A stretch of 64,000 nucleotides of DNA from Endothia cerciana (GCA_026119935.1 JALRMH010000004.1:558001-622000); one strand, 5' to 3'; numbered from the stretch's first letter, positions 23,332 to 35,931 are shown. Notes: generated by a model not told the origin, from the letters alone. Numbers and translations: made by a program.

Positions 23332-26300
23332 ATGCATTTCTCGCCCAAGCATTTATCCTCCACCCACCCGCGCCGCCCTCGACATGCCCGCCATGCAACG
23401 CCCTACAACAGCCACAACCCTCCCGGCGACCACCGCGCACTGAGGGGCAGAGTCCACCGAGGCGTGAGAGATAACCTCACACCGTCGGATCCATCCCTCT
23501 CCCCCCATTATACTAGCCCCCCCACGACCAACGGACGAGCGAGAGAGCCTGGTCCGGACAGGCCAGCCTCTCACGCAGGCGACCGACCAGCAGCTGAAGC
23601 CAGACGCCGCGACGGCCCCCCTCGCTCGCAGGGACCTCGAAGACGCTCGCGCAGTCCCGGCCGATCCTCCAACCCTGCTCGAAGCCATCATCACAGGTCC
23701 CGAGACCACGTCAGAGACCAGCCTCGGCGCCCATCCGGACCATCGCCGCGAAGCCGTGGTCCAGACCCTCGATGCGGATTCCATGACCGCAAGGCTGCAC
23801 GTCCGCCCGATCTCGACATTGCTTCTCCCCACCCCACCAGCGGTGTATTCGTTAAAGAATCTTATCAGACACGCCCGCGATCATTCTCTCCGGCGCCCAT
23901 TAAGCGACAGAGGAGCTGCAGTCCCAGCCCCCGTCCAACCGATCCGCGGCTCCAGAGACCTCCGCGGGAGCTCATCTCATCGAGGCCTGTGAGGGACACA
24001 CACGCCGCACGACCACCTTCCTATATAATCGGTTCAGGGACTGCCTCTGTTCCACCAGAGCACTTTGTGACGCGCCGTGAACAACAGCAACGTCAGAAGA
24101 GGAAACCCGCCAACGCACCACGGCCTTTCCAAGGCCACAGACGGTCGCCGTCTCCACGGCTTGATCAAGGCTTTGTCGAAAACCCCAATCTCGCCCCCCT
24201 TGGACACAGACCGCCCACACGCCGTGGTCGCAGCCCTTCGTCACCGTCTAGTCATCGTCGTCCTTCTCCCCGTCCACTACGACGCTGGACGCCTCCGCCG
24301 CTGCAAGGCAGACGAGGTCCACCGGTACCAGACCCGACCTCTCAGGGTCAGCGTACGCTCTCTTTCAGCAGCGACAGGCTCGATTGGCCGTTACCTCTGC
24401 CACCCGGATCACCCCCGCAAGAGCGGCGAGTACCGTTTCCCTCAAAGAGCAGAAACATACGTCATCGCCCCCGGCGCGGAGGAGGCGACCAGGAGCCAGC
24501 TTCTGGTGCAAACAGCATCGAGGTCAACATGTCGGGACGAGGAAACTTCCGTGGGGCCTACGGTGGCCAGTATCCTGTGAGGGGCCACTACAACCAGGTC
24601 TCAAATGACCCGAGGAACTTCACACATTCTCCTAGTCACGCTACATCCAGCTCATCTTTTCAGGCGTCGCCTCCAGCCCAGTCGCCTTATCCCAGTAGTA
24701 GAGGCAGCTGGAGCGGACAGCAGCAACTCTCCCCTCAAAAGTTAGTTCCCGTCATCACACGTCATATAGTGTAATTTACTGACTGCGAGACAGCCAATTT
24801 CAGCCCCAATACCCGCAAAATGGCTATACACCAACCGCTCCGGCAGCGCACTTCCAGGGAAATCAGGCCAACTCCCCTCCGATAGGCACCCCGACAGGTC
24901 CTAGCTCACAATTCGCTTCAGGGCGCGGGTACAGGGGTTCATCCGGCGGATTTCATCGAGGTAATAGTTCAGGTCCTGGTCGCGGAGGTAGCCGCGGTGG
25001 CTTCAAGAGTGGGCATTGGGGATCTGGGGGAAGTGGCTCTCGAGCTGCTTCGAGCCAGCCGGATGATGCGAGCTCAGGGCGCGCAACGCCTCAGACCACA
25101 TCGACCTCGGGTGACCATGCCTCAGCAAAGGGTGATACCGGGACGCAAGATGGAGATAACCCCTTCAGGCCCCCCAAAGAGCTGCAAGTTGAGGATACCA
25201 TGCGGGATGACAAGGGCGAGACGATGCCAATGCCTCCACCCAATCGACAGCCACCGACGGGACCTGCGGCCGAGAAGAAGATCAGCTTTGCCCTCAAGTC
25301 TACCCCGAAAGTCCCAGTGGCAACGCCGAAATTGGAGATCTCTTCAAAGTTTAGCGCCCCTGCCAAGAAAGAGCCTCCAAGTGAGCCGAGTCGTCATGAG
25401 CCAAGTCGTCATGAGCCGAGTCGTCATGAGCCGAGTCGTCACGAGCCGAGTCGTCACGAGCCGAGTCGTCACGAGCCGAGTCGTCACGAGCCGAGTCGCC
25501 ATGAGCCGAGTCGCCATGAGTCGAGTCGCCATGAGTCGAGTCGCCATGAGCCGAGTCGTCACGAGTCGAGTCGTCACGAGTCGAGTCGCCATGAGCCAAG
25601 TCGTCACGAGCCGAGTCGTCATGAGCCGAGTCGTCATGACCCTCGAGATGCTAAGAGCAGCCGAGATTCCCGAGACAGCACTCATTCCAGACATCCCGCA
25701 GACCTTCGAGACCTGCCCCGAAATGTGCCGACCGAGCCACGCGCTGCTAAAGCGGCTGGGCAGCAGAGACAACGCCAGGAGCAGCACAAGGAGCAGCCCC
25801 CTCGAGAACCCCGGGTTCGCACGGTGAAGAAGAAGATGAAGCGTTTGAAGCCGAGGCCTACCCTTCCGGATGACCTGATTGGGTCGGATTCCGTCTACTT
25901 CCGCAAACCAGGCAACGAATCCGTTATCGGTGCCGGAACATATGGCAAGGTCTTCAAGGCTCTGCACGTCTACACCAAGAAGCTGGTCGCCCTAAAGAGG
26001 ATCCGTATGGAGGGTGAGAGGGACGGCTTTCCTGTGACAGCCGTCCGAGAGATCAAACTCTTGCAGTCCCTGAGGCACATCAACGTCGTCGCCCTGCTGG
26101 AAGTGATGGTTGAGAAGAATGAGTGCTATATGGTATTCGAGTACATGTCGCACGATCTCACGGGTATTCTCAACCACCCAACATTCAAGCTCGATGCGGC
26201 ACACAGGAAGCACCTGTCCAAACAGCTCTTCGAGGGTCTCGACTACTTGCACCAGCGCGGCGTCCTACATCGAGATATTAAGGCGGCCAACATCCTGGTC

Positions 26301-27055
26301 AGTAGCGACGGCATTCTCAAACTCGCTGACTTTGGTCTGGCCCGATTCTACGCGAAGCGACACCAACTCGACTACACAAACCGTGTTATCACCATATGGT
26401 ACCGGTCCCCAGAGCTGCTCCTTGGCGAGACGCAGTATAGCCCTGCTGTGGATATCTGGAGTGCCGCCTGCGTCATGGTCGAGATCTTCACGAGACGAGC
26501 GATATTCCCTGGTGACGGTGGCGAGATCAGCCAACTGGACAAGATATACTCCATCCTCGGCACGCCACATAAGTCTACTTGGCCAGGCCTAGTCGATATG
26601 CCATGGTTCGAGCTCTTGAGACCTGGCGTGAGGAAGCCGAATGTGTTTGAGGAGCAATACAAGGAGAGGTTGCCGCCTGCGGCGTTCGACCTCTTGGTCG
26701 AGATGCTCCGTTATGATCCCGCCAAACGGCCAACTGCCGCTCAGGTGTTGGAGCACGCCTACTTTACCACAGAGGCACCGGCTCCGCGGCAGGTAGTTGA
26801 GTAAGCCCTTCACTCCCGCTTTCCTTCCTATTGCAAATCGTCCATTGCTGAACCCATTTCAACAGGCTCCAGCAAATCGAGGGTGATTGGCACGAATTCG
26901 AATCCAAGGCACTGCGACGGGAAAACGAGAAAAAGGAGAGAGAGGCCCGCAAAGCAGCCGAGAAGGTTGAGGGTAAAGACTCTAAGAAGAGACCACCGGA
27001 GGCGAGCGATGGCAACCGCGAGTCCAAGCGGCAGCATGTGGAGAAGGAGGCTTAG
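23332..27055 (+). CDS. ctk1: CTD kinase catalytic subunit, Ctk1/CDK12-like
   Basis: Cyclin-dependent kinase that phosphorylates the RNA polymerase II C-terminal repeat during elongation. Exons 23332-24740, 24794-26800 and 26866-27055; introns of 53 nt (GTTAGT...GACAG) and 65 nt (GTAAGC...AACAG); 1201 residues. ATG 23332 is the first possible in its frame, since TAA 23320-23322 precedes it. The N-terminal two thirds is disordered, rich in Arg, Ser and Pro, then has RGG-like patches (SRGGFKSG). Residues about 667-751 are 17 tandem E(P/S)SRH units. The kinase domain spans about 835-1125: glycine loop IGAGTYGKVFKA, VALKRI, the PITALRE-like helix FPVTAVREIKLL, HRDIKAANIL, DFGLARF, T-loop YTNRVITIWYRSPELLLG. 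A Lys/Glu-rich tail ends the protein. All catalytic residues are intact. CDK12/Ctk1 rather than CDK9 is favoured by the long RS-like N-terminus; Bur1/CDK9 is the alternative. Confidence 0.93.
25383..25637 (+). repeat. 17 x 15-bp tandem repeat coding E(P/S)SRH
   Basis: Exactly 255 nt, 17 uninterrupted 15-nt units of the form GAGCCGAGTCGTCAC. Synonymous CAC/CAT and GTC/GCC changes, and CCG/TCG changes giving Ser instead of Pro in four units, vary between copies. It lies in the disordered linker before the Ctk1 kinase domain. Confidence 0.97.
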
Positions 27056-29169
27056 AGAACCACCAACAAGGGCGGGAGTCAAGATGCCTTCGGTAAATCT
27101 AGAAGCAGCGGCGAGGCCCGTAGGCGAAGAATGCAAGCATGCTGGCGTCACTTGCCAGCGGCAAGCGGTCTTTGCGGCAGTGAAGGGCTCGATCGGGCCT
27201 GTTGGGAACATTAATTAAGAAGATCCCAGAGGCAGCGGACATGTATATGTCATCGAGCCTGTTCCTCCCTTTTCATTGTACATATGGCAGCCAGCATCAT
27301 TTGCGGCCTTGATCGTGTGTATGGCAGTGGGGCGAGGGGTGAATGGATCGACATCGAGTGGCCTATCCGTAGTGGAGAGACCGCATTGGGCATCCGTGCT
27401 TGTATGAGATAGGCCTCCGTCTCGTCCACATCAAGAAGGCAGGGTTGATATCTTGAAAGCCGGCACTGGCTCCCAAATTCTTCTCTCGGCTGATTTATAC
27501 CCCGTGAACGTGTCGCCGCCGCTCTCTCGGCTCTAGAAAATTTTTGCTGTCTCCGGCTCTGGTCCCGCAACAGCACTGTACTATATGGATACATACCTCC
27601 CCCCCCCCCGGGGGGGTTGTCCCGCCGTTTGCTGCTTGGCAGCCGAGACGAAGCAATGTACTCACCCGCCCATCATCGTCCAAGGGTATAAATGTATTAT
27701 CAAGAGCCTGCCTAATAGTGCTTATCGCCCAGATGCCCAGACTACCCTCTGAAAGGAACACCTGGGCCGACACATCCTCGTAGCTGTCTCAGGCATACAT
27801 GCCGGCCCCCTCTCCTCTGAATGCCACCAAATATGAGGACTTCTCTCAGAGAGGAGCTCGGACACACCCCCCCCCCTTCTTTTTGAGATGTCATCTTACT
27901 GATGAACACAGTAAGCAGTGTAGTGTCCCGAGAGGATACAACTCTCGAGAATAGAAAGAATGGAAAAAAGTCTTGGGAAGTCCTTCCACCGTCCTTTCCC
28001 TCTTTCTTTCTTTCTTTCTTTCTTTCTTTCCTTGATACTTCGTAAACCTGATGTGAACTAGTAGATGGGGCCATTAATCCCACGTCCGGGGAGGCAGAGG
28101 AATGGCTCGTCCTCTGCACGCTCCCTGCTGACCTTCAGCCGCCCTGTCCCGTCTCCTCCGTCCAGCCCTGCAGCCAGGCTCCCCCCGCCTGGCCGAAAGC
28201 TCGTCGTCACCCGCATATAACGCCGCCATTGTTCCGTTACTCCAGTCACCTGTAAATCTTCGAGAGAGAGAAACCCCCCCCCCCCCTTGTGCAACAGTGT
28301 AGTTGTAGACACCGAGCACCTGAGTGGAGTGTATAAGACATGGTGTGCGACAAGCACAAAGTTAATTATCGCCTCTCTGTTGAAAAGATTGAAAACTCCA
28401 AGAAGGGGGCCCAAGGAGTAGACGAAACCTGAACGGCGAGCGCCTTACGAACCGTTGTGTAAGCGGAGCATAAGTGGTAACACATGCGAAAAGCAGGGTA
28501 ACGAGTGCAACGTGCGGCAACAGAAAAGGTTGCAGTCTATTTCGTAATAATAAAAAGGCAAAAACAATTGGCTCACTCGCATTCAAGCCAAAGGCCAGCA
28601 AATTCCTCACCCTTCACTCCACGCTGATGCGGATGGAACTTGACAACCCCGACACCAAGCCTGCCGGCACAAGACCCTACCTACACCGGCCCCCCCCCCC
28701 CCCTTCCCATATCCATCCAAACCAACTAGACAGACACAAATCCCTCCGGGCCACGCCGCGCTGCCACAGATCCTTGCCTGCACCATACATGTATGTCCAC
28801 CTCGGTAAAGCTGGTGGTGAGAAATAGACAGAATAGACGACATCGGTAAAAACACAAGGAAAATTAATGATAGGGTATGAAAAAGTCTTCGCAGTACACA
28901 CCGGCAAGCAGGTTCTTTTGTCTTTCCGATCCGCACCACATCCGCACCATTTGCTTTTAATCCGTTCCTTGAATCCCTAGCACCACCCGAATGCCAAATG
29001 TACTCCCCTCCCACCGTACCCATAGATGGTTCCCAAAGCCAGCCACCCATCGCCCCGTGCTTCGAACCACAAGATGTTTGACTCTATGTTGTCATTCCCA
29101 AATATAGGCACAAGTGAAACAGAACCATTCTTCGAATAGGTCTTACCGATCTGGCATCTGTACATGTTA
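27056..29169. other. Intergenic between ctk1 and the pseudo-exonuclease gene (tail to tail)
   Basis: Two convergent 3' regions. It contains four C-tract sites: C11 followed by G7 (27599-27616), C10 (27867-27876), C13 (28274-28286) and C14 (28690-28703), plus a TTTC microsatellite (about 28003-28031). No coding region is supported. Confidence 0.6.
28003..28031. repeat. TTTC tetranucleotide microsatellite
   Basis: Seven TTTC units in the ctk1/pseudo-exonuclease intergenic region. Confidence 0.9.
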
Positions 29170-31605
29170 TTAGGCGGGTGACTTGCCAGGTGCACCGCCG
29201 CCATTCTGTCGGCCATCGTTGCCGCTAACGGTGAGTCCGCCGATTCCAGACGAGAGGAAGGCAAAAGGGTCGCTCTCCCCCGTGGAGTAGAAGTTGTTTG
29301 AGGGTCCAGCCGAAGCAGGGCCGTTCTGTGCTGATTGGAAAGCAGCTTCCGCCGCGCGGCTGTCAAAGGGGCCCGCAGAGTGGGAGCCGGGGGTCGGACC
29401 AAAGTGGGTGTTGAGAGACGGATAAGGGGCTGCGCCTCCACCGATCCCAGAGGGCAGGGCATAGGTGCTGGGTGGCCCGCCAAACTGCTGGCCATAGCCG
29501 CCCCCGGAGCCGAAGGCACCGCCGCCACCAAACGGGCCCGGACCGGGATTTCCGCCCATGGAGCCTTGGCTCATGCTGTATGATGAGGGCGTGTCCATGG
29601 GCGTTGGGTATCCGGAGTCGGCGACGACAGCGGCGTTGTGACGACTGGCACCACAACGGAGACAGCATACATTCTTGGCGAAGTTGTGGTACCCGCATAC
29701 CTCGTTGCCACATTTCCAGTCACCGGCGCGGAAGGGAACCACACCACTGCCTCCCATGCGGCCACCATGGCCCATATGCCCGTGATGACCAACGTGGTGA
29801 GGTGGTGGCATCATGGCTGGCGGCCCGTAGCCATAGCCATATCCCATGTCGCCAGTCGGGCCGGCACTGACAGCCGGATAAGAGCAGCGGAAGCACGCCG
29901 TGCGACGCTGGAAGTTGGAGAAGCCGCAGGAAGGGCATGTCCAGTCGCCAGGCCGAGGTCGGTTCTTGCTTGGAGGGAATGGAGTCAGTATTTCCTGGGC
30001 CCGGTCCAGCACCCGGCTCGACGAGGGCGAAACTTCAATAGCCTTTTCGTTCAGAGCTCGTCCGTTCATGCATAGACTCTCGGCTGCCTACAGCAGTAGA
30101 TGTGATTAGCCTGACTTGCGCAAGATCATGTCCGGATCGTAGCTGGTCTGTCTCTAGGATACGACGCATGCACCGCCGCAAGTATGACAGAGCATGTGAT
30201 AGTAAAGGACGGACAAACAAGAAAAGAAGCAACGATGAGAGGGAATCGACTTACTTCCTCGTGGCTGGAGAAGACGGCGAATCCGGTGCCTGTGGGCTTG
30301 TGCTGCTCCGGGGTACGAAGAGTCCAGAAGGCAATAGGGCGACCACCGAACTGGGTAAACCAGCTCTCCAGCTCGGATTGCGTCGTATCGTGAGGCAGAC
30401 CTGACATATGGAGGACCTTGGACCTCTCGGAAAGGAAGGCCCTCACATCAGCGCGAGCGTCCATTGGGCGAGTTAGAACATCGGGATGTTCGCTTGCAGG
30501 CTGAGACTTGCGGACGAGGCTCCGAAGGACTCGAGTAAGAGTGACCGCCTCATCCATAGCGCGGCGAGGGGATGCGGGGGCAAGCGCCTGCAGGTGGAAA
30601 GGTAGATTATGCTTGATGGGGGCACTCGACTGGACCGCCTCTACCTCCAGAGCCGCGCAGATATTGGCCAGCGATGACGGACCGAAAGGCAGGGACTCGG
30701 GATGATGCTGTTGCCATCTCTGGTACTCCGTTCGGAGATCGAAAGTCCGCGAGTGCTGAAGATACGGCGGGAGCACGACGGCCTTGTCGCGAGCTTCCCG
30801 AGGGAGCTGCACGCGCAGGTCCCACGCGTCCAGGGTGACGAAGACGAAGTCGAGGTTCTGCGAGTTGAGGTGTTCCTGGGCAAACGAGTCGAAGCGGTTG
30901 ATTGCGTCTCTAAAGCTACCAGCATTCCTGACATGTTCCCATGTCAGGGTCGTCAGACTCGCTACACGAGGTGGGATCATTAGCTATGAGTCCAATACAA
31001 GCTACGTGACCAAGCTCAGAAGCGGCGCGGGTGTCCCCGACGAAAGGAGGACTGGGCCCGAGCACGGTGGAATTGGCGTCGAACTTACTACAGAGAGGGG
31101 TTATCGGAGTGTTGATAGGCTTGACAAGGACACTTTCGTGGTGTAGCTGGCAGTCAGGGTGGCCATGTTAGCCTCGTACCGGGTATGAGTTGAACCGTAG
31201 CCTCATGTGGGAGCGGCCCGTCGGGAAGGGAAAAAAAAAGGGAACCAAAAGGGAGTTGCCCACCTCCTCGTGAGTCTTCGCGTCGACCAAGATCCACCCA
31301 ATCTCGATGACCTCGGCCGAGTCCTTCGTAACGTATACACCATGTTCATCGCATGTTGTAGCTACGTGGATGACGACGTAGCGATCGAACGGCGGTGGGG
31401 GTGGAGGAAGTGCGGCCATGTTGGGTGGTCGTAAGCTCCTGCCAGGCGTGACAGGAAGCTGCTCTCGAAACTCGGGTCCCGCTGCAGCGATGTTAGCTGG
31501 AACGCCGGCGAAATCTCGACGACTACCGGCGACGCCCTCCTGACTGGAGGGCAGGCCATGTCTGAGCGGCCCAGTGCCATGTGCAGAACCCAGATCGCCA
31601 GACAT
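29170..31605 (-). CDS. ERI1-like pseudo-exonuclease with RRM and two RanBP2 zinc fingers
   Basis: Probable RNA-binding protein built on an inactive DEDDh exonuclease fold. Exons 31605-31264, 31146-31089, 30961-30255 and 30087-29170 (introns 117, 127 and 167 nt; the first donor is a weak GTGGGC) give 674 residues. The exonuclease-like domain spans about 75-285: YVVIHVATTCDEHG, VIEIGWILVD, KPINTPITPLC, LTTLTWEHV, VTLDAWDLRVQLP, SLANICAALEVE, RRAMDEAVTLTRVL. Against ERI1 (IDFEATC, SWD, HxGxDD) the first Asp is His80, the Glu is Ala82 and the ExoIII His is Arg266; only D181 and D270 remain, so nuclease activity is unlikely. An RRM follows (VLHMSGLP, TGTGFAVF; about 318-400). Then come two RanBP2-type fingers, GDWTCPSCGFSNFQRRTACFRC and GDWKCGNEVC...CCLRC, and a Gly/Pro/Ser-rich tail. 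The start 31605 was chosen because the frame upstream, though open, resembles leader. Domain calls are firm; function is inferred. Confidence 0.88.
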
Positions 31606-34600
31606 GGAAGCGAGGCCCTCAAAATCCCAACGGCAATTGATGTTGCAGGGATCGAATGTGTCAAGGAGAAATGTCTTATTGAGAGTTGCCGAGGGTATCG
31701 AGATCAGGATAGGAAACGAGAGATGGCGCTCACACGTACGGCTGGATTCCCCTTCCCTCCTATTTATGTGTTCTCTTCGGAGGCTTGCCGACCAGCCACT
31801 AACAGAGAGCTCGAGGGTTGAGCTCAAAAGTCGTCGACGACTTTTAACGGTGTCCGTGGGAACTGGACTGTGCGGGGGAGGTGACCTGCATTCAACCTCG
31901 TACGTCCTTCTTGGATGCCTGAGAAGGGGGAGGAGCAGGAAGAGGAGGTCGAGGAGGTAGGTGGTGAGGAGTGGTTGCAGACCGAGAGAAGCCAGAAACC
32001 AGGTCAGGGCAGGGCAGAACTTCCCAGAGATTGGAAAAGGAGTCCAGCGGAAAAATGGTACCAGCAGAGAGCGTTGCTCCTGCGCTGGAAAGGTGGGCAA
32101 CCCCTGTCCACCCTCCCGCGGGGCCAGCACCGTGGATTGGGCAGGACTGCTGGCAGTGGAGTTTCCAGCATCCGGTTCGGAACATCGCGCGCCTCTTCTC
32201 TCCTGTAGAGTTCTCCTCGTGCCCGTCGGCAAAAAATGGACCCCTCACTCAGTCTTGGGACCTCGACAGGCACACAGCGAGCCTGCACCCCCCGGTGCAA
32301 CACATTCGCGGCATGTCCATCCTCACAACTGAGCCTCCCTCGTCCGACTCAGGAGCTGCCCAGGGACCCGGAGGCAAGCAGATGCACTCACTCCGTCTCT
32401 GGTGGTGCGGGCAAGCTTGCGGCATCTGCAGGCCAACGAAAGCAGACGTGACGTGTGAGGATGGAACCCCTTGTTCCCTGTCCGTCCATCAGTCCGCGGT
32501 GTCAGCGGTGTCCCTTTAGGCCTATCGCTTCCCCACGGTAGTTGGTTTTTTGGTTTTTTCTTCTTCTTTTCTTCACGATCTCAGGGGCCCAGGCTGCGAT
32601 GGATCATAAGCCGCGGATATCGAGAAGACGGTCATGATGATCAAATCCCATGATTCGTTTCTGGATTCGTGGCGTCAGGGATACCGAGGTCGCCCCTGGT
32701 CCCAACTCTTCGCGCCCTACGTATGTACTAATAATGCCTAGGTGCCCAAGGTAGGTCGTTCACTCCTCCAGCCTTCTTCTGGTCTCCTGATCAGGCTGCT
32801 GGGGCCCTTTACCCTCCCTCACCATGGTGGTATACACTGCCAGGGTACACTTTCTTCTTGCCTACGTGTGGGCAGCCTGATAGCGGAGGGGCCCTCCGGG
32901 AGCTAAAAGTCAAAGGGCGTATATTGATCGATATTATGGCGTTTCAACCCGAGCCGGGAATAGACCCGCGAACATGATCGATAGACCAGTGGCCCTCACA
33001 ACGCCCCCCCCAGGCAGACTGCAAGATGCAACACCTTGTCAACTGGTGCGACGGTGATGCTTGCGTGACGGCCAATCCGCTCCGGGTGCAGCGTAAGCCC
33101 ACCGATCCTCTCAGGAGCACACCATGCCATGCCATGCCATGCTGCTGCACGCTACAGTACGCGATGCTGCAACCTCCCCAGGAGTGCCGCCCTTCCCGAT
33201 GCACCGAATCGTTCGAGGATGGCCTTCCGTGCTTCCAGAACCCCACGCCTCCCGCATCTGATGTTCCTCTCAATAAGCCATGACAAGTCAGAGATCGACT
33301 ACCTGCCTCGGGCCTACAGATCATCCAATAGGAAAGGCAAGTGTCCTTCGCGTCTCTCACCAGCGAGAGTCCCTAACCCCGCAAACGTATCAGTGTGGTG
33401 TAGCACATCCCAAGGCCGGGGGTGGGGGCCGCACAACGGCCCAACAGCAGATTCCTCCCAACGTTGCAGGCCCCGGACCCTTGTTCATAACCACGTTGCC
33501 AGGCGAACTGAGCCGTTCCCATTGAGCTGGGACACCACATGTACGACTTGTTGTAGCGAATAAGCCTTGCCGTTTCAAGCAAAACGTCTATCAAGAAGCA
33601 CTCCGCCGGTACATTACACTGCTGCTGCTCTCTGTTCTCAACAGCTAGTCAGGTAGGGGCCTCGCCCTACTCCCTGACCATGTGTATTCTATGGTACTAT
33701 GTAAAATGGCTTTGCTCTCGTGTTCTGATGGCCACATGATCACCGTGTTGGCCAGGCTCATCGAGACAAGCTCGTCGTGGCCATTACACCAGACTTGTCT
33801 TGCGACAACGCTGTCTTGGCCGGTCGCACCGACCACCACACGGCAGAATTCAATGGCATTGGCAAGCCAGGTTCTCGACACGAGAACGTGGTATCTGTTT
33901 CGTGATACCCCGCCAGAGCCCATATCCTCCTCACGCTGTCACGATGAGTTTCTTCAAGTGCACGTCTGGAGGCTCCGGGTCAACAAGACCGTGTTCGGTG
34001 CAGTCTCTTGAGCAGGAGTCCCACCGCTTATGTAAGTACTTTGGCTTGCCCACGGATAGCGAAGGAGCTATCAAGACTTGGAGAAAGTCCACAGAGGCTT
34101 TTTTTTTTATTTTTATTTTTTTACTCACCTTCATTTCAAATCTGATCTGTCACCCTTCACCGCCTTTATGGCCGTACCCTCTCCAGACTCTCCTTTCCGG
34201 CCCTGCATCTGAGTGATTGCTGGCCGGTGCGGATCAAGTAGGCGGCTCTATCGGCGTCGACCACGAGGAGACGAGCCGGAAGTCAATCAAGGTCACCTCC
34301 CGTCGCGCGCACCGCACAGCACATTTCCGACTCGGCCTCATCCATGGATTGGGGGGGCGGGGGGCGGCGCCCTCGAAGCTTCATCATAACCCAACGATAA
34401 AATATGTTGAGAGTCGTATCTTGACCACATACCAGATTCTAGCCTCGTGTTTATCCCATCCGTGTTCACTTGGGGAGGCACAAGCTATATCAGATCGGCT
34501 ATACTGCTCTGCAACCTATCTGCTTCAGGCCTTCGCCGGCTTCTGCGGAGCCAGCAGCGACCCGAGACTGGAGCGCATTGCGCTTCCCCGAGACAACCAC

Positions 34601-34915
34601 GCCTCTCCGTGTATGGCAGTGTTCGTATTGGATTTTCGTGGCTTAGCGGTCCGGTAACAATATCTGAGCATGCAGTCGCGTCGCGCATAGGAGAGTCGGC
34701 GTTGACGTTCGTATTACACCACCAAACAAGGAGATCATGTCCGCATTATTTCTTAAACAGTCGTGTCTTTCAATAGTATACTGAAAAAAAAAAAGAAAAA
34801 GAAGAAAACGCACTGACACCTCCCAGGGATGAAAGAGACCTGCCAGGGATCCGGCCAAGAGAACCACCTTATCAAGGTGACGTCCTATCACCAACGTTCC
34901 ACTGCTCCAGCTCGT
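31606..34915. other. Intergenic upstream of the pseudo-exonuclease gene
   Basis: About 3.3 kb. The frame is open on the minus strand from 31605 back to about 32232 but looks like leader. A CATGC run lies at about 33122-33141. No family-level coding evidence. A tRNA-like T-arm near 32945-33000 was examined and not accepted. Confidence 0.5.
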
Positions 34916-35931
34916 TTATTTGAATCCCAAGGGACACTGCATCTTCGTCATCGTCATGGTCTTCTCAGACGGCTTCATCTGCTCGAACATGTCCTTCGGA
35001 TCGAACCATATCTCAAGGTTCGTGATGCGGAATTTGTCGTCCAGCCTCGCTACCGTCAGGCCCTGGATGTCCAGGATCTGGTTGTGTGCCTTGATCGTCA
35101 CCGTGTCGCCGTCTTCATTCTTGCCGACATAGTCACCCTTCATCCATCCCCAGTGACGCCACTTGCACACCACGACTGGTGGCCCGCTGTAAACCTCCAA
35201 GACCTCCCAGGCAAAATTTGGCATCATATCCCGGAAGATCTTGTGGCTTTCATCGAACTCGGAGAAGCTCGGGCCATAGTACCTGTTGGGTGCTATGACG
35301 GCGCTGTATGTGCCCCTGGGGATCATGACCTTTGTCAGCCGTCTGCCTCCACTGCGAAGCGGAAAGCGGTCGTTCAAGAGTGCCTGCCCCACACGACCAA
35401 CTTATAAGGTTCACTCACACTTTCAACATGTGCGATGCGTCTTGGGGCACGCCACCATTGCACGAGAAGGTGTATTTCTCGGGGTCGACGGTCCGCCAGT
35501 CGGACACGTCGAGCTTGTGGGAAGCTTCGACCTCCCAATTCTTGACCAGGTTTTCAACCATGGCCTCTAGCGAATCGGAGGCATGTTTGGAACGCCTCTC
35601 TGTTGGGGTTTATCAGATTGGCCCGGAGATAGGGATTCAGTCTTGAGGTCTGTCATACCTGTCGCCCACATTTGCCTCGTCACCCGGTAGTCTGGAGGAC
35701 CACCGAAACGCCACTTCACATCGTCTCTAGCCTGCCCATCACCAATGATCAGCCAAGACTCGAAAACTGCGGATAGAGATTGGAGACATATGAAACACAT
35801 ACAACAGCATCAGCATCCAGCATGTAGTCTGGAAAGGAAGGAGGAGTCTGAGCCGTTTCCTTCTTCACTTCTGCCTCATTCCAGCCAAGAAACCTCCCGA
35901 TGCCGGGGATACTCTGGAAGAAACTCGCCAT
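34916..35931 (-). CDS. Pathogen-related protein-like NTF2-fold protein
   Basis: Small soluble protein of the family named after plant 'pathogen-related protein'; biochemical activity is unknown, and the fold is SnoaL/NTF2-like. Four exons, 35931-35803, 35731-35659, 35599-35419 and 35315-34916, with introns of 71, 59 and 103 nt carrying GTATGT, GTATGA and GTGAGT donors; 260 residues. Diagnostic stretches run in family order: VKWRFGGPPDYRVTRQMWA, SLEAMVENLVKNWEVEASHK, DPEKYTFSCNGG, YSAVIAPNRYYGPSFSEFDE, FAWEVLEVYSGPPVVVCKWRHWGWM, and the final sheet FRITNLEIWFDPKDMFEQM. The N-terminus (MASFFQSIPGIGRFLGWNEAEV) is short and amphipathic, with no clear signal peptide or transmembrane segment, so a cytosolic location is likely. 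The start ATG at 35931 fits the family length. It stands alone, without an obvious partner gene. Confidence 0.88.

Noticed and set aside
24997..25827. Long + strand frame overlapping ctk1 in the repeat region (SRVVM repeats), with matching - strand frames
   Set aside because: Shadow frames created by the 15-nt repeat; the Ctk1 frame joins correctly to the kinase domain by splicing.
32941..33015. tRNA-like sequence on the minus strand (T-arm-like GCGGGTCTATTCCCGGC)
   Set aside because: The T-loop lacks the TTCRA consensus, the acceptor stem has no good partner and no anticodon arm could be folded.
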